From NCBI GenBank assembly GCA_037833965.1, contig AP031352.1, positions 600,501 to 664,500 of the forward strand: DNA of 64,000 nt. The letters run 5' to 3'. The notes under the pieces are model-generated. The model worked only from the letters and a program-made list of their open reading frames with translations. It was not told where the DNA came from and searched no databases. Made by a program: the position numbers and the translations under genes. The DNA comes from Marchantia polymorpha subsp. ruderalis (taxonomy: Eukaryota; Streptophyta; Marchantiopsida; Marchantiales; Marchantiaceae). Positions 13,301 to 24,820 of this stretch are shown piece by piece (position 1 is the stretch's first letter; each line of letters begins with the position of its first letter).

Positions 13301-14500
13301 GAAACAAAAAAATGAAAGTAACATAACACGAATAAAAATGAACAGGGTCGCATGATGGAAATATGTGACAAATAAATTTTAATAAATTAAGGATACATAA
13401 GCATCATTTCTGTTTTTTCCCGCATTTCTCCTAGAGAAGTATGTGAGAGAGTTAATACATGATGGATGAGTGAGTGCAAGTAATACTTGGAGCAACAAGG
13501 AGAGTCAAGGCAGACTACATGATGTGGTTCCACGTCATGTTAGCGGCGTGTAGGAGGCGTAGTCAGAGGTTGGAACTTCTGCTGGAGTAAGAGCAATAAA
13601 GAATCAAATACAAATTTTTAAAAAAAATTATAGTTGTAATCGTCACTATTAGATAATATCATGTCACTATTGTCAATAGTGACAATACTTTATTTATTGG
13701 ATAGATTTACAAGTTCAAACCTAATGGTTTTTGATTTCTATATCACTAATAAGAGTTGACACTATTCAAAGGTTTAACTCTTAACTTTGGAAAAAAAATA
13801 TCTAACACATGAAAATTACAAATGAATAACAATGTTGATATAAAATGTAATTGACTATGAATCATGATTGATTAAAAATTTCATTTGCAAATCTAATATT
13901 AAACATACATCTAATAGCTAATCTATAAAAATATAAAGAAATCATACAAATTTTGATGTGAAATTCAGAATGTCAAAAAAGCATAAAATTTGATTAAAAA
14001 GATTCAAACTATATAAAATACACAAAGGATAAATTTGTTCATAATATAAATAAATAAATAAATATATAGAGAAAAGAGTACATGAGACTTTTCTTTCATC
14101 TATTGATATGGAAAAAAAATTAGAAGTAGTATAGACATTTTGGTTAGATAATATTTCTTTCATTCAAAATAAGAATTTTGAAATTTGATGTTAACATTTT
14201 AATATGAGATACAATAGATGTATAGTGAACTGATATATGAAATTTTTTGATGAAAGTATTAGGAATTAAAATTTCAATATGCTTGTAAGATTTGATTAAA
14301 ATTTTTTATTGGCAATGGAATTCTGTACTGTATTCATTTTATATAAAGAGAAACATATATTTTCTCTCTATTTGAAATCATTATTTTTTCAATTGAATTA
14401 ACATTGTTTAAACGTATGCAGATAATCAAGCAAAAATGAAGAAAATTTTTCAAGGCAGTGAAATTTTCTCTTGGTAAATAATAAGGATCTGATGTGATAT
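10301..14500. other. AT-rich intergenic block
   Basis: Visibly A+T-dominated sequence, about three quarters by eye, with many homopolymer runs. Two plus-strand open frames at 12091-12354 and 12889-13116 give no recognisable protein. A less AT-rich patch near 13430-13600 also gives nothing recognisable. An inverted repeat built on GTCACTATTG lies at 13663-13683. The block is probably decayed repeat DNA. Confidence 0.6.
13663..13683. repeat. Perfect 10-bp inverted repeat with 1-nt loop
   Basis: GTCACTATTG and its exact complement flank a single T. Related GTCACTATT or CAATAGTGAC strings occur nearby, around 12976 and 13642, which suggests remnants of a small repeat family. Confidence 0.75.
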
Positions 14501-14812
14501 GTTAGTTTTTATTTTTTTATTATAATGAACTAATTAAGGAAGAACCTGCAGAAAGTTGCGGCAATTGTTCAAGGCGCTGGTATTCGAAGCGGACAGGATT
14601 TGGAAGGAAGGAGGTTTGGATGGAAGAATGAGAGCAGCGTACCTCGTCCTCGCAGGTACCGAGACAAACGACGCCTCTCGTCGCCTTTACTCGTCGAACG
14701 GGGTTCTTTCTACCACGAATAGGGCGTATTTGGGTCAATCTTGAGTAGATTGATGTATGGACGTAATTGATTCAGAACATTGTCGAGTCGAATTCGAAAC
14801 TTGTTCGGAGCT
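14501..14812 (+). promoter_or_regulatory. Promoter and 5' UTR region of the INO80C gene
   Basis: Base composition changes abruptly from AT-rich to balanced near 14530, as expected where a gene begins. The stretch lies directly upstream of the INO80C start codon. No TATA box is evident, so this is inferred from position only. Confidence 0.4.
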
Positions 14813-16203
14813 ATGAAGCGTAAGTCGGCCCAGCTTGATTCGCTTAGCAACTCCGCCAGTGCCGCAGTGGTGGTGGATTTGCCCTCGCTCTCTGGGACGA
14901 AGGTTGGTAGTAATGCCTCGACTGTTGCGGCCGGAGGAGGTCCAGGCTATGAGCCTTTGGATTCCGACGTCATTCTACCCTCGGTGTTGCCTTTCAAGCG
15001 TTCACAGCTGCTAGATCGGTACCCTAAAGGGCACAGTCGCGGTCGACATTGGAAGCACTTAAAGCAGATAATTCAGGCGGAGAATTATCAGCTGTACCCT
15101 GCTGACGAGCCGACTTGTACGTGTACTCTAAACGTGAAAAATCTTTAGCTTCTGGAGAAACTTAGATGATTTGTCAGTTGTGCACGTGTTTTAACATACT
15201 GGTATCTGCTGTGAAATGGATCTGTCCGTCTGCACAGGGATGCCTTTTTGACATATGAACTCTTAGAATTTTTTTGTTTATGCCAGCTACGTTTCGCTCG
15301 AAGAGAATGTATAGAGGGAAGTGAGTGTCGAGCATAAATTCAAGAGGCGATAGTGAATACACCACGGAAATGGCAATTGTCACGAGTGTGCGGTAAAACT
15401 AGGACATTATGTTACGGGTAACTCCGAATGCAGGGCATTAGGGTAGGAATCTTTTAAGTGTATTAACAAGTGAGATTTTTTTGTGGCAGACGTAAGCATC
15501 GAGGCGCCTCCTTCGATGTATCCTGCAAAGAAATACTGTGATATTACTGGATTTGAGGTACGTACCCTGGCTTACCTATCACGTGGCTTGCAGTGAGTGA
15601 GTGGCTTTGTGAGTCTTTTTTGGTTCACTTATAATTGGCCTATGTAACTGCAATCTGCATGCCTCGTATATTGTTGATCGTATCATGCAAGATTGTTAAA
15701 GCTTGAAATCTTACAAGAGGTTCATTACCTGATTGTGTTTGGGTGGACTCAGTAATTGGAATGGTTGTAGTTGGTTGGTTCTCATGATCATAGTTGCAAT
15801 TTTCTCGACTTTCCTCTTGTAAATATGGAAAGTATCAGTAGAGTTAATAAGTGTACAGAATAATAGTTAATTCGATTCTCTTTTTGTTAAGTATTATTCT
15901 TTTAATCTCCTGAATGGAACATGTGTTTTCTGTCCCCAACCCGCGAAATGTTTTCTTCAATTTTTTAAGCATGCTTCCGGAGGCTTTAAATGCAAAGCCT
16001 GTTCAATCACGGTTTGGATTGCCTCGTAGAAGACTGTACTACGTTCCTGACCTGCGAAGTGTTTTACACAGGCGCCTTACACAGATCCAAGAACCAAATT
16101 AAGATACGCCAACGCGGACATCTTTAAGAGGATACGGTCACTGCCAGATGAGTTTATTCAAGGCTACTTGGCACTTCGAAATGCTGCTGTAATTATCAAG
16201 TAG
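14813..16203 (+). CDS. INO80C: INO80 chromatin-remodelling complex subunit C (YL1_C domain)
   Basis: Three exons: 14813-15116, 15490-15557 and 16072-16203, 504 coding bases, 167 residues. Both introns are GT-AG; intron 1 splits the TAC codon of Tyr102 and intron 2 is phase 0. Residues 61-92 (FKRSQLLDRYPKG, then GRGRHWKHLKQI-type sequence) and the YL1_C module (about residues 102-140, CDITGFEAPYTDP then LRYAN) match plant INO80C/IES6 proteins. These are nuclear subunits of the INO80 ATP-dependent nucleosome remodeller; IES6 is needed for the nucleosome-contacting Arp5 module. The N-terminal 55 residues are low-complexity, rich in Ser, Ala and Gly. The start is the first ATG in frame; upstream codons are open but lack ATG. 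The MutS2 gene begins 80 bp after the stop on the same strand. Confidence 0.93.
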
Positions 16204-16283
16204 CCATATTGGCTTTTGCAACTTGGACGGACTTGTACCACGAAAGTAGACTGGGAATACCTGCTGTCTGTAAAGTAATCAGT

Positions 16284-19200
16284 ATGGAAACTGTAATTGG
16301 ATCATCATCAGCCTGCCAAATGTCTTATTCTTTCGGCAGGTCTGCTGCATTGCAGAGTTATGTTCGAGTGGTGAAGATCTCAACAGATGCATCGGTGAAG
16401 AAAATGTGCTCAACATTAGTTTGCTTACCTCCACGCACCTTACATTGCGTAGGCCAACTAAATTCTGGACATTGTTCAGGAACCAATGGACATGCTTTAG
16501 GTTTTAATTGTCATACCCCTTCTAAAAGATTTCTTCTTAGTAGGATACGTGCACATACGGCCAATTTTGTATATAGATCAAGAATCTCAAATACAGACAG
16601 ACTCAATGTTCATCCGCGCTTATATAGGAGTAGATCCTTTTTGCAAGAAAAGGAAGGAGTAGCACAAGTTGAAGACGCAGGTGAAGAGAGCGAAATGAAC
16701 AACTTAGAGTCTGACGCCGACTTGGATGACCGATTTATCATTCAGGAGTCTCTAAATTTGTTTGAGTGGCCTGCAATATGCGCTCAGGTAGCCCAGTTTG
16801 CCTCAACTCCTATGGGCACGATAATTGCCTTAGATGGAAATCTGACTGTTGGATCCACGCAAGCTCAAAGCGAGGAACTGTTGGATCAAACTGCAGCTGC
16901 TTTTGCTTTGAGTAAACCTCTTTATTTCTCAGGCATCGAAAACCTCCAGGGTATTGTTGGAGATGCGCTATCAGGCAACGTCTGCGGAATCAAGGATCTC
17001 AGTTGCATAAGATCAACCCTTTTAGGTGTTCAAAAGGTCTATGATCAATTGTGTTGTCCATCTCCTGAGTCCAGTAATGAAAATATCTTAGCTCTACAGG
17101 CTCTCATTTCAGATTGTGATTTGTGTTCTGATTTGGTGGAGGAAATTGAGCATTGTGTGGATAGTACGCTAGAGACCGTTCTCGACAGGGCAAGCCCGGC
17201 TTTGGCAAGTGCAAGACTCAGCAGAAAAGAGAACGTTAAGGCTCTCGACTCACTACTGAAAGAAACGGCAGTGTGGGTTGTTCAACAAGGCGGCATGGAT
17301 TCTGTTGTTATCACCCGGCGAAGAGCCCGTTCATGTATTGCAGTGAGGTCCTCTCATAAGAATCTACTTCCCGGCGGAATAACTCTGGACGTTAGCAACA
17401 CGGGCACAACTTCCTTCATGGAGCCAGAACCTGCGTTGAAGTTGAATAACGAGGAAATGAGACTTGCTGGTGTAGAGAAGGCCGAAGAGCTAGCAGTCCT
17501 AGAAATGTTGACAAGGAAGTTCGTAGATAAAGCGGAGGTAATAATGGACCTTATGGGAAGGATTACAATGATAGACCTTGCTTGTGCCAAGGCCTCTCAT
17601 GCGAAGTGGTTGGGGTCTGTTAGACCTTTCTTCCATGATTCAGATGAATCAGATTTACTAGATGATTCCTTTATGGTTGATATTGAAGGGATTCGACATC
17701 CACTTCTTCTCGGGTCTACAAGCAAGTTGCCAGTCTCTGACAGGATCGGAGTTCTCCAGTCTACGTCAATGTCGAGACCTCATGTGACAAGTTCAAATAT
17801 GAAGGAGAATTCCAGAACTGCATCCACATTGAAACCTCCTGTTCCAGTTGATATCAAGGTGAAGGCGAAAGTTAAAGTTGTAACTATAACCGGACCCAAC
17901 ACTGGTGGAAAGACTGCAACTCTGAAGACTCTGGGAGTAGCTATCCTGATGGCGAAGGCTGGGTTGTTCCTCCCAGCTGTAGGTCAACCGAAGGTTCCCT
18001 GGTTTGACCATGTTTTAGCCGACGTCGGAGATGAACAGGTAACATCGAGAGATAGAGGTTGTATTGCAGATTTCTTGATGACCGTAACGATTTTACACCT
18101 TCATTTATTTACAGCAAAATATCGATTTCTTTGATTTGGCAGTCACTCGAGCGAAGCTTATCAACTTTTAGCGGTCACATTCGTCGTCTCCGACGCATTC
18201 TAGAGATTTGTACTTCTCGGTCTCTGGTTCTGCTGGATGAGGTCGGAGGCGGTACAGATCCAACAGAGGGTGCAGCTTTGGCCACTGCCATCTTGCGACA
18301 CCTATCTCTGAAAGTGAGACTGTGTATTGCCACCACACACAGTGCAGAACTTAAGGACTTGAAGGCTAAGGATACAAGATTTGAAAATGCCTCGGTTGAG
18401 TTTGATATCAAAACGTTGAGACCCACGTACAAAGTGTTATGGGGGGTTGCTGGACAGTCCAATGCCTTAGACATTGCGGAATCTCTGGGTTTCGACAAGG
18501 CCGTCCTAATTCGTGCAAGAGAACTTCTGGTGAAGATGAAACCTTCACAACTTGGGGTTCGCACGGTGGAGCTACTTGTGCCTCTTGTGAAGCAGCGAGA
18601 TGATCTGGTTGAACGTGCTAGAGTAGCATTTGACGTTCTTCGAAATGCTAAAGAATTACACAATGAGGTGGGTTCCCTTGATCTCTGTTGATTATATTTG
18701 AGGTATAGATTAGACTAGCTTTTTCTGTTGGTTGCGAACCTAAACTTTAACCCTGTATCCTTTTAGGAAACGTTACTCTGTGAAATTTTTTTAAAATGTA
18801 TTTGTTCATCGTTAAATTCATGGAGAAAATTAAAACACAAGCCTGTGTTAATAAACGTATATATTTCTACTTCATCTTCTTGTTAATATTCTAGGATAAT
18901 AAAGTGTGAGCATCTTTTTGATACTTCTTTTACTCTGACTGCAATTTTAAATTTTGCAGTTAAGTGCAGCAGCTGTCAATTTGCCCAAGCGAGAAAATGC
19001 CTCTAAAAGGATGCTAGCACAGGTGGTTGAGGACGAAATTGTTAAATGTAAGCTTGAAATCGAACAGGCAGTGGAGACGTTTCAAGAAAACTTTGAAACA
19101 GATAATGCCCTATCAATCAGAGACGTACATGCCGAAATAGTCTCTATCGTTGAGAAGTATACGTCTGAGAAGGGGCAAAGCACAGCCCTGGATTTCTTAC

Positions 19201-20187
19201 CCCCAGCAGTCAGCACTCCTAAAGGAATCGCCCAAGAAGCTGAATCGCTGACGGTAGGCGAATTGGTCCTCGTTAGGAGATTAAGTAAGACTCCAGTTAC
19301 TGTGGTTGAAATTCCAGAGAGAAGTGAGTACGTGACGGTGCAGCTGGGTAGCCTGAATATGCAGGTGAAACTGAACGAGGTGATAAAAATTCGGAGTGCT
19401 GGATCTGTTTCTGGGTCAAAGTCGACTGAGCAGGTTTGTTATTCCGTTGAAGTTTTTCAGTTACTCCTCTTTTTCGCAAGGAATGTAAGATGCTGGTACT
19501 AAGGAGTGTGACCAAAAGTGAACTTTCAATGTTAGAGGATAGGTGCCTGCTACTCTCAGACATCTATCATACAAATGTCCACAATGTTGAGTGGCTCTAA
19601 CTCTAACGGTAGCAGCTGATGTTTAGAAGTGACTAGACCACTCCATGTGGTTGTTGTCGCGAATCGGCATACTGCCATCATATCGGATGAGCAGGCTGTA
19701 CTACTGAATGTTCCTAATAGTCATTAAGGGCAAGCTCACCTACCTACCATGAGACTTTCTACGTCGTATACATACTACGTTTCTCAACTCATCAAAGCAT
19801 TGAGCAGTAAAGTTTATGCTAGGCCTAACTGAGAGGTCACGTCTGTTCTTTCTTCTGCAGGTAACAAACAAAACGAGACCCAACAGACAAACAAGAAATC
19901 AAGAGGATGGAGCAGGAACGTCAGATTTAGATAAATTCCAAGTTGCGGTGCAAACATCAAAGAACACTTTGGATCTTCGAGGCATGAGGGTTGAGGAAGC
20001 CATGCGAGAGCTTAATATGACACTTTCGACCAAAAGCCCAGGGTCAGTGTTGTTCGTCGTTCATGGGGTCGGTACTGGTGCAGTCAAGGAGGCTTCCTTG
20101 CAGACGTTGCGAAAGCATCCGTATGTGGCCAGATTTGAAGAGGAGAGCAGAACAAACGATGGTTGTACAATTGTTTATATCAAGTAG
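16284..20187 (+). CDS. MUTS2: Organelle-type MutS2 protein with C-terminal Smr domain
   Basis: Four exons: 16284-18038, 18143-18667, 18960-19433 and 19861-20187; 3081 coding bases, 1026 residues. All introns are GT-AG and phase 0. The first 110-130 residues are rich in Ser, Arg and Cys and poor in acidic residues, like a plastid transit peptide. The MutS core and clamp follow. The ATPase has Walker A GPNTGGKT (537-544), STFSGHIRR, Walker B LVLLDE (613-618) and the THSAELKDL switch. A basic and acidic coiled stretch then leads to the Smr domain with LDLRG (955-959) and HGVGTG (986-991), the motifs linked to Smr nuclease activity. Bacterial MutS2 limits recombination and rescues collided ribosomes; plant homologues are probably organellar. 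No catalytic motif is missing. ATTAAA at 20247 may be a poly(A) signal. The gene starts 80 bp after the INO80C stop. Confidence 0.93.
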
Positions 20188-21027
20188 CATTGTCTCTGGT
20201 CAATTATCATATCTAATTTAGTTGCCTAACCTTTGTTTCACGAGTATTAAAGCGCACTGAAAGCTGGAAGTTTCTTGCTACCTAGCTGATATTGGACACT
20301 ATGAAGAAAGTGAAAGAGCGCTTGAATTCAGCGATCTGACCAATCTCTAACTGTCGTTGAGTGCTTGGAATTATATGACAAGTTGTTCACAGTAGTTCGT
20401 ATATTATAGCAGTCCTCACGGTTAAGAAGACTAGGTTGCAAACTTGACCTCACCACCGAGCTTAGAATAAATAATGTGAGTGTATGAATAGTAATGTCGA
20501 AGAGCATGGTCAATTTTAGCTTCTTACAGCGCGTAGCTTGATCGAAGATGTGTTCTCCGAATCTTGAAGTCCCCTGCTCTATTGTATGAGCAGCACACAT
20601 ACATAACGATGAACTATGTTGGCGACACCTTCATGGTCACTGTCTCAGAAAGACAGTGAATGCCAGGAAGGTACCTAGCTGATATTTCGGATGGATTTTG
20701 AGGATGCAAACTACCCTACAGGATGACGCAAAAGCGATTAATTTAGCCACATCATATATTGAGGTTGTAACATTAAAATTTTTAGTAAAGGTAATAAACT
20801 GATTAGACAAAATTATGGCAAACAAAAATCTGACATTGTGAATTTCCATCCAGAAGAGTGTCAAATATCTAAATGTGATTTTAGTGATGCGTGTGTATTT
20901 AAAAAAACATCAACTTTATGTAGGCATGGTATGTGATATTAGAGCCAAGATTTGCTATAGATTGAATCATGTTGACTCTGAAACAAAATTATCTTTAATG
21001 AAAATCTTTGTCACTTGCACAAGTTAA
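20188..21027. other. 3' flank of MutS2 and spacer
   Basis: Contains the likely MutS2 3' UTR with an ATTAAA hexamer near 20247. Nothing else is recognised. A CTACCTAGCTGATATT-like string occurs near 20278 and again near 20671, a minor local repeat. It ends where the partial LTR copy begins. Confidence 0.5.
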
Positions 21028-21130
21028 TGTCGTGCGACTCAGTATCGTCATACATCGCTGACATGCTATACTCACAACTCGAACATACATACACAAGGAA
21101 CGAGAGTGTCCATACACAAAGGTATCATAA
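21028..21130 (-). repeat. Partial LTR copy beside the gypsy element
   Basis: About 103 bases aligning with 21411-21522 inside the adjacent LTR, with a few substitutions and a deletion of about 8 bases. In element orientation this is the 5' end of an LTR (TATGATACC, against TGTGATACC in the main copy). It abuts the full LTR after about 10 bases. It is either a fragment of an earlier insertion or a rearranged LTR. Confidence 0.75.
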
Positions 21131-21140
21131 CTAAAATAAG

Positions 21141-21519
21141 TGTCGAAACACAAGTACACAGAGAGTCGAACCAAACTCACTACTCGCAGGTAGGATCAGA
21201 GTCGAAGCTAGCGGGACTGACATCTCCCTACGCGAAAGGCTCAACTCGAAGAACTGACAGTTCTTCGAGCTCGCCTCAAATATATCCTTGGAAGGTGTCG
21301 ACTCCATCCAACACTCCTCGCCCGTCTGCCGCGACCCAACGTTAACCGACTCCAACTCGAACTCAACGTGTCTCAACTCAAATCGACCCAACGTCTCGAG
21401 CCATGACAGCTGTCGTGCGACTCAGTATCGCCATACATCATACATCGCTGACATGCTCTACTCACAACTCACACATACATACACAAGGAACGAGAGTGTC
21501 CACACACAAAGGTATCACA
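21141..21519 (-). repeat. 3' LTR of the Ty3/gypsy element
   Basis: Bounded by TG (21141) and CA (21519) on the plus strand, so in element orientation it runs TGTGATACC to TTTCGACA, about 379 bp. It follows directly on a purine-rich tract, as a 3' LTR should. It contains a perfect 11-bp hairpin at 21245-21269 with loop GAC. No matching second LTR is found to the right of 26670, so the ends are set by termini and tract position rather than by an LTR pair. Confidence 0.7.
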
Positions 21520-21535
21520 ACTCGCCCCCCTAGCT
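21520..21535 (-). other. Polypurine tract candidate
   Basis: In element orientation the run AGGGGGGCGAG lies immediately upstream of the LTR's TG terminus. This is the position and composition of the primer for plus-strand DNA synthesis in LTR retrotransposons. Confidence 0.7.
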
Positions 21536-21680
21536 GGCGATAAGGTCCCTCTAACTCCCAGGTAGCCCTATCTACAACTACATGCTATGCACCTTCGTGG
21601 GTGCGCGAACCAGTAGGCCGGGTGCTATGTCGCCCCATCGTTAATCGCCTATCTGCAATTCATAACATGTGAAGATCAAG

Positions 21681-22133
21681 TCATCTACACTCTGAAGTAC
21701 ATCGAGGACAAACCCACCGTCCAGTAGGAACAACATCGATAGGTGGAATCAAGCACGACATGTGCCATCCCCTAGAACACCTATCACACACCAACATATG
21801 GGCCGCCTGATCAGTTGAACTACATAACATGCACCTCAAGCCGGCACGTACAATCGCCAAGCTTGGGTCCATAGTACCATCCACGTTTGGGAGGTGGCAT
21901 GGCGCACAGTTGCGCACATGATCCTTCCAATCGACACCGTCACGACCCTCCAACATGAAAACTCCAGAAGGTAACACCTCTCGCACTCGCAAGATAGTGC
22001 GTACTGCCGTCACATCCAACGTAGTCGGTGCAGTCTGCTGTAGATAGACGTAGTCTCCCACGCGGAACCTACGAATCGATGATCGATAACCTCCTCCTTG
22101 AATAGTAGCATACCGCAACGTATCTCGGTGCTA
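21681..22133 (-). pseudogene. Pol C-terminus: integrase tail and PHD finger
   Basis: This 145-codon open segment is in the same frame as integrase, separated by a TAG at 22131-22133. Residues 17-60 (RRFRVGDYVYLQ onward) resemble the small beta-barrel at the end of gypsy integrases. Residues 96-140 form a C4HC3 PHD finger: Cys96, Cys99, Cys111, Cys114, His119, Cys122, Cys137 and Cys140. The diagnostic Trp135 lies two residues before the seventh ligand. PHD fingers typically read histone H3 tails, so a targeting role like that of the chromodomain in chromoviruses is inferred. All zinc ligands are intact although the element is dead. The zinc domain spans about 21699-21833. Confidence 0.85.
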
Positions 22134-23178
22134 AGCAATCGCAAGGTTCTCAAACGCTGCAGGCATAACTCTCTGAAAGAGCACTGCACGTTGAGAACAC
22201 ACTCTCACCCACATATCTGGATCATCAAGGTTCACCACCTCGCTAGACTCACGACGAATCGCTGCAGGCAAGTCTGGATCTCGGCCGTACAATAGAAAAT
22301 ATGGTGAAAACGAAGCCAAGGATGCTTGACGACTGAATCGATATCCCATGGCCAACCATGGTAACTGAATATCCGAGTTCCCAAGATGCCCCTTCTGTAG
22401 GCCATACTTGCGCAACGCTCTCTTCACCGTCTGTACCATCCGCTCAGCCAAACCATCCGCCTCTGGATGATCTCGGGAAGTAGTCCGGTGATCAATCAGC
22501 GTCTTGTCACACAAAACCTGAAACTCACCTTGAAACTCTGTCCCCTGATCGGTCAACACCTCAGCTGGTGCACCAAAGTGACTAAGCACCCTGTCAAGGA
22601 AAGCATATGCTACTCCCTCACTCGCCTTGTCAGGTAATGCCACCAACTCAATCCACTTGGAGAAATGCTTCACCATCACCAACACATACCGATGATGTCG
22701 TGTAGTCAAAGGTAGTGGTCCAGCAAAGTCCAAACTCCAACGGTAACCCAATCCCATGATAGGTAAGGGATGTAACTCTGGTGTCGGGGCATTGAACGAT
22801 GCCCTCACTCGATCACAAACCATGCAACGTGATACCAACTGCTGCACCTGCGTATGCATACCACGCCACCAATACTGACATAGGAGTAAGGTGTACGTAC
22901 GCTTCACTCCAAAATGTCCCAACTCCTCATGAGCATGCCTCACAATGCGTGCTCTCTGAGTTGGATGCGGTACTACCCGTACCCTACCCGTCCTCCCACA
23001 CTCGGAGAACATGTGGTCCCTCCAATCGGTATCTCTTCGCCCTCTGGAGAACACGATCTCGCTCCTTGGCACCCATTGTGCCTGGCACCATACTAGTCCG
23101 TAGGAACTCCAACACCAACGCATCATCGTGAACATCACGCTGGTCCACACCATCATCCTCAACCTCAGGATCCGAAGA
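22131..23178 (-). pseudogene. Pol: integrase
   Basis: Contains the HHCC zinc-binding N-terminus (HEELGH, then CMVC), followed by the catalytic core. The DDE triad is D145 in WSLDFAGP, D205 in LTDQGTEF and E240 in GLAERMVQ, numbered from the first codon at 23162; the last two are spaced as D35E. The true reading frame arrives from the RNase H side, then shifts by one base near 22990, so the first 55 or so residues of the 23162 frame are probably out of phase. It ends at an in-frame TAG at 22131-22133. Integrase inserts element cDNA into the host genome. Confidence 0.93.
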
Positions 23179-24814
23179 CTAACTATCTACTCTCTGACTA
23201 GAGTAAGATGTCAAGTGGTCCTCACAGCTAGAGGCTCCACAAAACCAACACATGAAGGCCGATGCATGCCAACCGGACACCATCTCCTCATCAACCTCAC
23301 CATGCCACCTAGCTCTAGTGTCATCCTCCTGGCTAGTGCATGGGTTCCGACTCAAACCGTCGGCATCCAGGTTCGCAACTCCAGGCCTATGCACCACCTG
23401 AAAGTCGTACTCCTGTAAGATGAGAGCCCACCGTGCAAGCTTCCCTGTGAGCTTGTCAGACTCCATCAACCACTTGAGCGGTTGATGATCGGTAACAAGG
23501 GTAAATTGCGTACCAAACAAGTAACACCTGAAGTGTGCCACAACCCACACCGTTGCCAAACACTCTCCCTCGTACGAACTATACCGCGACTCTACTGCAT
23601 TGTTCGAACGACTAGCGTACGCAATCACAAACTCCTTGCCCTCATCATCACATTGCGTCAACACCGCTCCAAGTCCCAACATACTCCAATCAGTGTGCAA
23701 TTGGTATGGTCGACCTCTGATAGGTCTCCTCAAGATGGAAGCGGCCACCAACCTGGCCTTGAGCTCAACAAAAGCTCTCTCCTGCTCATCTCCCCATTGC
23801 CACTCCTGATCCGACTTCAGCAACTGGTTCTAAAGCTTCGCTATAGCACTGAATCCCTTCACATATCTCCGGTAATAGTTCGCCAAACCCATGAATGCAC
23901 GAACTCTACTCACATCCGCTGGACAAGGAATGCGTGCAATAGCCTCCACCTTTGCCTGCTGAACTCCCAAACCACCTGGGTAGATCACATGACCCAAGTA
24001 CTCCACCTTCTCCTGGAAAAACCTACACTTCCCAGGATGTAACCGCAGACCATGAGCCCTCAACCGCTCAAGCATAGTCTGCAAATGTATCTGGTGTTGC
24101 TCCACCGTGTCGCTAAACACCAAGATATCATCAATGTAACAATCTGACGAAATCTAGCCCCGCTAGAATCCTGTCCATCACTCTCTGGAACTCGGCAGGT
24201 GCATTCTTCAACCCAAAGGGTAAGAATCGCCACTGATACAAACAATCCTTGCCGTGAGAGTTGACACCCCAAAACGCTGTCTTGGCCTTGTCCTCCTCTC
24301 GAATCGGCAACTGATGGTATCCCGCCCGAAGATCCAAAGTACTAAAAATTTTCGCATGTCCCACCACATCGAAGATCTCCTCAGGTGTAGGCATGGCATA
24401 CTTATCGGCCTTCGTCTGCCGATTGATAGGACGGTAATCTCCACACATCCGCCTATCCGTGTAGTTGCCATGTACATCCTTCTTCGCTGGCATCACAGTG
24501 GCTGAAGCATACTCACCATGCGACAACTCCACTAACTCAGCCTCCAATAACTCCAACGTCCGACTCTTAATCAAGTCCCTTTCCATATCACTATATCGAT
24601 AGGGACGACGAAAGATTGGCGTATCACTAGCCAACTCTATTCGTATGCCGGGTCCAATCAAAGTACCCAACTCCTTCATACTGAAGGCAAAACAACTCCT
24701 ATAGTCACGTAGGAATTGTATCAACCGTCGCCTCTCTCCTCCGGTGATCTGAGAACCAATCGATGGCTCCCACTCCTCCTCCATGGACCCACAAGAGGGA
24801 GGCGATACTGTCAC
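23179..24814 (-). pseudogene. Pol: reverse transcriptase and RNase H
   Basis: The RT fingers and palm include RRMCGDYRPINRQT, STLDLRAGYHQLPI and FLPFGLKNAPAEFQR. The catalytic YIDD box lies at 24127-24138 but in another frame from the upstream RT, because of an extra base near 24140. The thumb and connection continue to a TAG at 23830-23832, then RNase H follows in frame: LHTDWSMLGLGAVL, YSSYEGECLA, VTDHQPLKWL and NLDADGLSR. The frame stops at TAG 23179-23181 and reads on into the integrase linker. Together these enzymes would copy element RNA into cDNA. Confidence 0.94.
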
Positions 24815-24820
24815 TGGTTG

